From Polymorphum gilvum SL003B-26A1 (lineage in GTDB: Bacteria; Pseudomonadota; Alphaproteobacteria; Rhizobiales; Stappiaceae), in the NCBI RefSeq assembly GCF_000192745.1, contig NC_015259.1, positions 1,379,001-1,443,000 of the forward strand: a stretch of 64,000 nucleotides of DNA. Reading direction: 5' to 3'. Positions 58,758-64,000 of this stretch are shown here, in pieces. A program made the translations under genes and the position numbers. The first letter of the stretch is position 1; each line of letters starts with the position of its first letter. Under the pieces are notes generated by a model. It worked only from the letters and a program-made list of their open reading frames with translations. It did no database searches and was not told the DNA's origin.

Positions 58758-59228
58758 ATGGCCGGCTTCGTGTCGCATTTTACCAACCGGCTGGACGCGA
58801 AGGGGCGTGTGTCGATCCCCGCGCCGTTCCGGGCCGTGCTGGCGCGCGACGGCTACGAAGGGCTCTATTGCATCGCTTCGCCGCATGCGCCGGCCGTGGA
58901 TGCCGGCGGCAACGAACTGGTCGACGAGATCCAGGCCCGGCTCAACGCCTTCGCCAAGCTGTCGCCCGACCACGACGCGCTTGCGGTGGCGCTGTTCGGC
59001 GCCAGCGAGACGCCGAAGATCGACGCCGACGGCCGCATCGTGATTTCGGACATGATCCGCGAGGCGACCGGGGTCAGCGATCAGGTGACCTTCGTCGGCC
59101 TCGGCTACAAGTTCCAGATCTGGGAACCGGAACGGTTCCGCGAGCACCGTGCGGAGGCCACGCGCCGGGCGCTCGCCATGCTGTCGGGGCAGACGGCTCC
59201 GGCACCCGCGGCAGGAGGACCGGCATGA
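58758..59228 (+). CDS. mraZ: Transcriptional regulator MraZ
   Basis: A 156-residue protein with two AbrB-like repeats. [18 protein letters not shown] near residue 7 is repeat one and [17 protein letters not shown] near residue 95 is repeat two, both with the DxxGRxxIP/IS pattern that makes the swapped-hairpin DNA-binding fold. It is the first gene of the dcw cluster and binds the repeats upstream. ATG 58758 has AAAGG 5 nt ahead. Its stop overlaps the rsmH start (ATGA). Confidence 0.95.
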   Translation: MAGFVSHFTNRLDAKGRVSIPAPFRAVLARDGYEGLYCIASPHAPAVDAGGNELVDEIQARLNAFAKLSPDHDALAVALFGASETPKIDADGRIVISDMIREATGVSDQVTFVGLGYKFQIWEPERFREHRAEATRRALAMLSGQTAPAPAAGGPA

Positions 59229-60265
59229 TGGCTGGTCGCGTTACGGACATCGATCCAGACGCTGGCGGACCGGCCCGCCACGTGCCCGTCCTCCTGTCCG
59301 CGGTTCTCGACACGCTGCGGCCGGCGGAAGGCGAGGTGATCGTCGACGGCACCTTCGGCGCCGGCGGCTACAGCCGCGCCTTCCTGGAGGCCGGAGCTGC
59401 GGTGATCGGCGTCGACCGCGACCCGGACGCGATTGCCGGCGGTCAGGATCTGGTGCGGGCCTCGGGCGGGCGGCTGGTGCTGGTGCCGGGCCGCTTCGCC
59501 GACCTCGACGCCCACGCGCGCGCCTGCGGCCACGAGGCCGTCGACGGCGTGGTGCTCGACCTCGGCGTTTCGTCGATGCAGATCGACCAGGCCGAACGCG
59601 GCTTCTCCTTCATGCGCGACGGGCCGCTCGACATGCGCATGGAGCAGGCCGGACCAAGCGCGGCCGACGTCGTCAACACGCTGCCGGCCCGGGACCTGAC
59701 CCGCATCATCGGCCTGCTCGGCGAGGAAAAGCGCGCCGCTGCGGTGGCGCGCGCGATCAGCGAGGCACGCGCGGAAAAACCGTTCACGCGCACCGGCGAA
59801 CTTGCCGACCTGGTCGAGCGGGTCGTCGGGCGCGCGCCGAAGAAGGCGCATATCCATCCGGCGACGCGGACGTTCCAAGCGCTGCGCATCTACGTCAACG
59901 GCGAACTGCACCAGGCGGCCGAGGCGCTGACGGCGGCCGAGCGGATCCTGCGGCCGGGCGGCCGGCTGGTCGTGGTCAGCTTCCACAGCCTGGAGGACCG
60001 CATCGTCAAGCGCTTCCTCGCCGACCGCACGCGGGTGCGCGCCGGCGGGTCGCGCCACCTGCCGGAGGCGGAGGTGCCGCCGGCGACCTTCGAATTGCTG
60101 GTCAAGGGCGCGGTCGAGGCCGACGAGGCCGAGACCTCAGCCAATCCGCGCGCGCGCTCGGCGCGGCTGCGTGCGGCGCGACGCACCGCGGCGCCGGCAC
60201 GCGGCCTCGACATCCATGCGGTCGGCGTCCCGCATCTGGCGGATTTTCACGGACTTGGGGGCTGA
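59225..60265 (+). CDS. rsmH: 16S rRNA (cytosine1402-N4)-methyltransferase
   Basis: A 346-residue SAM methyltransferase that modifies C1402 of 16S r[16 protein letters not shown] starts the fold; [17 protein letters not shown] is motif I near residue 43; [12 protein letters not shown] near 112 and [16 protein letters not shown] near 126 form the active site; [15 protein letters not shown] near 245 is the family signature. ATG 59225 overlaps the mraZ stop; ATG 59228 immediately follows in frame. Confidence 0.96.
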   Translation: MMAGRVTDIDPDAGGPARHVPVLLSAVLDTLRPAEGEVIVDGTFGAGGYSRAFLEAGAAVIGVDRDPDAIAGGQDLVRASGGRLVLVPGRFADLDAHARACGHEAVDGVVLDLGVSSMQIDQAERGFSFMRDGPLDMRMEQAGPSAADVVNTLPARDLTRIIGLLGEEKRAAAVARAISEARAEKPFTRTGELADLVERVVGRAPKKAHIHPATRTFQALRIYVNGELHQAAEALTAAERILRPGGRLVVVSFHSLEDRIVKRFLADRTRVRAGGSRHLPEAEVPPATFELLVKGAVEADEAETSANPRARSARLRAARRTAAPARGLDIHAVGVPHLADFHGLGG

Positions 60266-60269
60266 GGGG

Positions 60270-60626
60270 ATGGGGCGCTACCTGAATTTCGTGTTCATTC
60301 TGGCGGTGCTGCTCGGAGCGGGCACGGTCTACGACATGAAGATGGCCGCCGAGCGTTCGGCCGAGCGGATCGCCGCGCTCAAGCGGCAGATCGCCGACGA
60401 GCGCGAGGCGATCCGCGTGCTGAAGGCGGAATGGAGCATCCTCAACCAGCCGGACCGGCTGCAGGGGCTGGTCGAACGCTACAATGCCTATCTGCAGCTG
60501 CAGCCGCTGGAGGCGGAGCAGATCGTGTCGCCCGAGGACCTGCCGATGCGGCCGGTCATGCTCGAACCCATCCGCAGCGACGGCAGCCTCGGCGGCTATG
60601 CCGGCACGACGACGGTGATCCGGTGA
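60270..60626 (+). CDS. ftsL: Cell division protein FtsL
   Basis: A 118-residue bitopic protein: short cytoplasmic start, one membrane segment (YLNFVFILAVLLGAGTVY, residues 4-21), then a periplasmic coiled coil (ERSAERIAALKRQIADERE to ILNQPDRLQGL). It forms the FtsQLB complex of the divisome. GAGGGG overlaps the start region 4 bp after the rsmH stop. ftsB is elsewhere, as in other alphaproteobacteria. Confidence 0.92.
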   Translation: MGRYLNFVFILAVLLGAGTVYDMKMAAERSAERIAALKRQIADEREAIRVLKAEWSILNQPDRLQGLVERYNAYLQLQPLEAEQIVSPEDLPMRPVMLEPIRSDGSLGGYAGTTTVIR

Positions 60627-60636
60627 GGAACGGGCG

Positions 60637-62352
60637 ATGACGACCGCGGCCAGCGAACCGACCTCCTTCCTGCAGATCCGCCGCAGCCAGCCGCGCGTCG
60701 GCGCCGGCTCGATCTCGTCGGGCGCGGTCCGGTCGCGCGTCTACCTGGCCATGGCCGCCTTCGCGGCGGTGTACCTGCTGATCGGCGGACGTCTGGTGCT
60801 GCTCGCCCAGATGGACGAGACGCCGGCGGCCGAATTCATCTCCGCCCAAGATGCCGTCGCGGCCTCGCGGCCCGACCTCGTCGACCGCAACGGCGAGATC
60901 CTGGCCACCGACATCAGGACCGCCTCGGTCTATGCCGAGCCGCGCAAGATCGTCGACGTCGAGGAAGTGCTGGAGGGCCTGGGCAGCGTCTTCCCCGAGC
61001 TCAACAGCGACACCATGCGCCAGCGCCTGTCCAGCCGGGCCGGCTTCATCTGGCTGAAGCGTGAGATCAGCCCGGCCCAGCAGCAGGCTATCCACCGTCT
61101 CGGCCTGCCCGGCATCGGCTTCCTGTGGGAAAAACAGCGCTTCTATCCGGGCGGGCCGACCGCCGGCCACATCGTCGGCTCGGTCAACATCGACAACCAG
61201 GGCCTGGCCGGCATGGAGAAGCACGTCGACGACGCCTGGCTGTCGGACCTGCGCTCGATCGGCTTCGCCTCGGACCGGCCGATGGAGCCGGTGCGCCTCG
61301 CCGTCGACCTGCGCGTCCAGCATGTGGTGCGCGACGAACTGGCCAAGGCGATGGAGCGCTACCAGGCGATCGCCGCCGTCGGCATCGTGCTCGACGCGCA
61401 CACCGGCGAGGTGGTCGCCATGTCGTCGCTGCCGGACTACGACCCCAACAACCGCGAGGAGGCGCTCGACAAGGACAAGCTGAACCGGGCGACCGGCGGC
61501 GTGTTCGAGATGGGCTCGGTGTTCAAGACCTTTACCACCGCCATGGCGCTCGATTCGGGCCGCGTGTCGATGCGCGACAGCTTCGACGCCACCCGCCCGA
61601 TCCGTGCCGGCGGGCGGACGATCTCGGATTTCCACGGGAAAAACCGCATTCTGTCGGTGCCGGAGATCTTCATCTATTCGTCCAACATCGGCACCGCGAA
61701 AATGATGCTGGCGACCGGCATCGACGAGCAGCAGGCGTTCCTGAAGAAGCTCGGCATGACCGAGCGCCTGCCGACCGAACTGCCGGAGAACGCGACGCCG
61801 CTGCTGCCCAAGCGCTGGGGCGAACTGGCGGCCATCACGGTCTCCTTCGGCCACGGCATCTCGGTCACGCCGATGCAGACCGCTGTCGCTGCGGCGGCGC
61901 TGGTGAATGGCGGCCGGCTGATCCCTCCGACCTTTCTGCCGCGCGACGAGCAGACGGCCAACAGCTTGGCAACGCGGGTGATTTCCGAAGAGGCGAGCCG
62001 CGCCATGCGCTACCTGTTCCGCCTCAACGTGCTGTCGGGATCGGGCAAGCGGGCCGAGGTGCCGGGCTATCTGGTCGGCGGCAAGACCGGTACGGCGGAA
62101 AAGGTCGAGAACGGCCGCTACGTGAGCAACAAGCGGCGCAACTCGTTCCTGTCCGCGTTCCCGATGGACGATCCGCGCTATGTCGTTCTGGTGGTTCTGG
62201 ACGAACCGAAACCGGAGCGCGAGGGGCTCGCCGCGACGGCCGGGCTGAACACCGCGCCGGTGACCGGCGCCATCATCCGGCGCGCGGCACCCATGCTCGG
62301 CGTGCTGCCGCAGTTCGGAGAGGGGGCTGAAACGATCGAGATTTCCTATTAA
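60637..62352 (+). CDS. ftsI: Septal peptidoglycan transpeptidase FtsI (PBP3)
   Basis: A 571-residue class B penicillin-binding protein with one membrane anchor (about residues 36-56). The pedestal domain spans about 65-225. The transpeptidase has Ser294-x-x-Lys297 (GSVFKTF), Ser348-Ser349-Asn350 and Lys483-Thr484-Gly485. It cross-links septal peptidoglycan. ATG 60637 lies 10 bp after the ftsL stop. Confidence 0.96.
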   Translation: MTTAASEPTSFLQIRRSQPRVGAGSISSGAVRSRVYLAMAAFAAVYLLIGGRLVLLAQMDETPAAEFISAQDAVAASRPDLVDRNGEILATDIRTASVYAEPRKIVDVEEVLEGLGSVFPELNSDTMRQRLSSRAGFIWLKREISPAQQQAIHRLGLPGIGFLWEKQRFYPGGPTAGHIVGSVNIDNQGLAGMEKHVDDAWLSDLRSIGFASDRPMEPVRLAVDLRVQHVVRDELAKAMERYQAIAAVGIVLDAHTGEVVAMSSLPDYDPNNREEALDKDKLNRATGGVFEMGSVFKTFTTAMALDSGRVSMRDSFDATRPIRAGGRTISDFHGKNRILSVPEIFIYSSNIGTAKMMLATGIDEQQAFLKKLGMTERLPTELPENATPLLPKRWGELAAITVSFGHGISVTPMQTAVAAAALVNGGRLIPPTFLPRDEQTANSLATRVISEEASRAMRYLFRLNVLSGSGKRAEVPGYLVGGKTGTAEKVENGRYVSNKRRNSFLSAFPMDDPRYVVLVVLDEPKPEREGLAATAGLNTAPVTGAIIRRAAPMLGVLPQFGEGAETIEISY

Positions 62353-62438
62353 ATGGCGCGGGCCGGAGCGCGGGGTCGCAGCCGCAGGACGCTCCGGACC
62401 GGCCTTCCGACGGCGCACGAACCGGACGCAACGATGAC

Positions 62439-63908
62439 ATGCATCTAGACAGCCTCGCGGCCGACCTCGGCCTGCCGCATCCGCCGCCCACCCTTTCCGT
62501 TTCCGGCCTGACCGCTGACAGCCGACAGGTCCGCCCCGGTTTCCTGTTCGCCGCGCTGCAGGGCACCGCCGTCGACGGCTGGCGGTTCGTGCCCAGGGCC
62601 CTGGAACAGGGCGCGGTTGCCGTGCTGACCGACGCGCAGGGTGCTGCTGCGCTTGCCGGCACGATGCCGGACAGCGTTCCCGTCCTGGTTGCCCAGGACG
62701 CCCGCCGGGCGCTGGCGCTGATGGCGGCGCGCTTCTACGGCCGCCAACCGAACACGATGGTCGCGGTCACCGGCACCAGCGGCAAGACCTCCGTCGCCCA
62801 TTTCGTTCGCCAGATCTTCGAGCATGCCGGCCACGCCTCGGCCAGCCTCGGCACCATCGGTACGGTGACATCGAGGGGGCGCGCCTATGGTGGGCTGACC
62901 ACGCCCGACCCGGTGTCGCTGCACGCCGAACTGGCCCGCCTGGCCGACGAGGGCATTACCCACGCCGCGCTGGAGGCGTCGAGCCATGGGCTCGAGCAAC
63001 ACAGGCTCGACGGCGTGCGGCTTGTCGCCGGCGCCTTCACCAACCTCGGCCGCGACCACATGGATTATCACGCCACCGAAGAAGACTACCTGCAGGCCAA
63101 GCTGCGGTTGTTCCGCGACCTGCTGCCTGCCGGCGGAAGCGTCGTCGTCGATCCGGGCGAGCGCTGCGCCGACCGGGTGCTGGCGGTGGCCCGCGAGCGC
63201 GGCCTGCACATCTTCACGGTCGGCGAACGCGGCGCGGACCTGCGCCTGACCGGCCTGCGCCATTCCGGCTTCAGCCAGGAACTGACCGTCGAGACGCCGC
63301 GCGGCGACTACAAGATTTCGCTGCCCCTTGCCGGTCGCTTCCAGGTTTCCAACGCGCTGATCGCCGCCGGCCTCGCGATCACCGCCGGCGAGGCGACCGG
63401 CGCCGTGCTGCGCGCGCTGGAGGATCTGGAAGGCGCGCCCGGCCGGCTGGAACTGGTCGGGCGCAAGGCCAACGGCGCGCTCGTCTTCGTCGACTACGCC
63501 CACAAGCCGGACGCGCTGGAAAACGCGCTCGCCGCGCTGCGGCCGTTCACCTGCGGCCGGCTTTTCGTCGTCATCGGCGCCGGCGGCGACCGGGATCCCG
63601 GCAAGCGTCCGCTGATGGGAGCCGCCGCCGCCCGCCATGCCGACGTGGTCATCGTCACCGACGACAACCCGCGCAGCGAGGATCCCGCCGCGATCCGCAA
63701 GGCGGTGCTGGCCGGTGCGCCGGACGCGCTCGAGATCGGCGACCGGGGCGCTGCGATCGCCGAGGCGGTAGCTCGGCTCGAGGCGGGCGACGTGCTGTGC
63801 GTTGCCGGCAAGGGCCATGAAACGGGCCAAATCGTCGGCGACACGGTGCTTCCCTTTTCCGATCACGACGCCGTGCGCGCCGCCCTCGATACAGGAGACA
63901 AGGCATGA
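62439..63908 (+). CDS. murE: UDP-MurNAc-L-Ala-D-Glu:meso-diaminopimelate ligase
   Basis: A 489-residue Mur ligase that adds meso-diaminopimelate to the peptidoglycan precursor in the cytoplasm. The ATP loop GTSGKTS lies at residues 112-118; Lys221 in DYLQAKLRLF is the probable carbamylated lysine; the DNPR motif at 409-412 specifies meso-DAP instead of lysine. A UDP-binding segment TADSRQVRPG lies near residue 25. It starts 86 bp after ftsI, a slightly wider gap than usual in the cluster. The stop overlaps the murF start (ATGA). Confidence 0.96.
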   Translation: MHLDSLAADLGLPHPPPTLSVSGLTADSRQVRPGFLFAALQGTAVDGWRFVPRALEQGAVAVLTDAQGAAALAGTMPDSVPVLVAQDARRALALMAARFYGRQPNTMVAVTGTSGKTSVAHFVRQIFEHAGHASASLGTIGTVTSRGRAYGGLTTPDPVSLHAELARLADEGITHAALEASSHGLEQHRLDGVRLVAGAFTNLGRDHMDYHATEEDYLQAKLRLFRDLLPAGGSVVVDPGERCADRVLAVARERGLHIFTVGERGADLRLTGLRHSGFSQELTVETPRGDYKISLPLAGRFQVSNALIAAGLAITAGEATGAVLRALEDLEGAPGRLELVGRKANGALVFVDYAHKPDALENALAALRPFTCGRLFVVIGAGGDRDPGKRPLMGAAAARHADVVIVTDDNPRSEDPAAIRKAVLAGAPDALEIGDRGAAIAEAVARLEAGDVLCVAGKGHETGQIVGDTVLPFSDHDAVRAALDTGDKA

Positions 63909-64000
63909 CCCAACCGCTGTGGACCCGCGACGCCTTCGTCGACGCGACCGGCGGGAGCGTGCTGGGCGACGTGCCGGGGGCAATCGGCGGCATTTCCATC
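63905..64000 (+). CDS. murF: MurF, UDP-MurNAc-tripeptide:D-Ala-D-Ala ligase (5' end only)
   Basis: Only the first 32 codons are in the window: MTQPLWTRDAFVDATGG, then a stretch ending GAIGGISI. This is the normal MurF N-terminus (W-x-x-x-x-x-x-A-T-G-G with a following G-I-S-I-D-S-R). The start overlaps the murE stop, the usual order of the cluster. Confidence 0.88.
   Translation, partial: MTQPLWTRDAFVDATGGSVLGDVPGAIGGISI

Overview
The window looks like a chromosomal segment of an alphaproteobacterium, most likely of the order Hyphomicrobiales (Rhizobiales). The support is a GC-rich composition with short AT-rich promoter islands, an RNase P RNA gene directly upstream of a mraZ-rsmH-ftsL-ftsI-murE-murF division and wall cluster, proteins of families typical of this group (BA14K, DUF2293, DUF2336, an SelD fused to an NADH-dehydrogenase-like flavoprotein, an ArsR-methyltransferase fusion ahead of metF-metH), and CtrA-type TTAA-N7-TTAA boxes. 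I see no prophage, insertion sequence, CRISPR array, rRNA or tRNA gene. Almost all DNA is coding, and the genes are ordinary chromosomal ones in short operons.

Layout. 1-6.1 kb: 3' part of selD, two tandem PuuB-like FAD amine oxidases, a GNAT acetyltransferase and a MarR regulator with a palindromic operator. 6.4-10.1 kb: ettA, then a run of small enzymes (PNPOx-like, MOSC, RidA). Between ettA and that run lies a MITE-like repeat bracketed by two copies of the same hairpin. 10.4-12.1 kb: thiolase-like protein plus Zn-ribbon/OB partner. 12.1-16.7 kb: DUF2293, a Cys-rich (SufR-like) regulator convergent and overlapping with oxyR, and divergent katG. 16.7-19.2 kb: trmO, a DUF2336 protein, and a 56-residue conserved-looking ORF. 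19.4-25.1 kb: methionine-cycle operon sahR-like/metF/metH under a perfect 18-bp palindrome. 25.2-30.5 kb: azoR, a palindrome-rich gap, a 27-residue membrane peptide, a second DUF2336 gene behind two CtrA-type boxes, a LysE exporter, an ornithine-decarboxylase-family enzyme and a BA14K protein. 30.8-36.7 kb: HugZ-like haem protein, chemoreceptor, CZB-GGDEF diguanylate cyclase, EEP nuclease/phosphatase and small exported proteins. 36.7-44.5 kb: 5-oxoprolinase, TauE-type exporter and a TRAP transporter (dctM, dctQ, dctP) on the minus strand. 45-50.3 kb: SoxYZ-like carrier, GT39 glycosyltransferase, nitroreductase, winged-helix regulator and arsR-arsC-arsH. 50.3-58 kb: a GGDEF-EAL protein, djlA-like, AmpD-like amidase, lytic transglycosylase, two small envelope proteins and a Na/Pi cotransporter. 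58-64 kb: rnpB and the dcw cluster, running off the end in murF.

How the parts fit. The most informative regulatory observation is an 18-bp AT-rich motif found 16/18 identical, in opposite orientations, ahead of 5-oxoprolinase and ahead of the TRAP operon. It suggests one regulator controls uptake and ring opening of a pyroglutamate-like (or hydantoin-like) compound. The methionine-cycle operon, the oxyR-katG pair, the arsRCH operon and the mraZ operon each carry a recognisable operator next to the regulator gene that probably binds it. No single clearly undescribed multi-gene system stands out. The best candidates for new biology are the shared TRAP/oxoprolinase operator, the repeat element with duplicated terminator hairpins, the CtrA-linked DUF2336 gene and the small membrane ORF.
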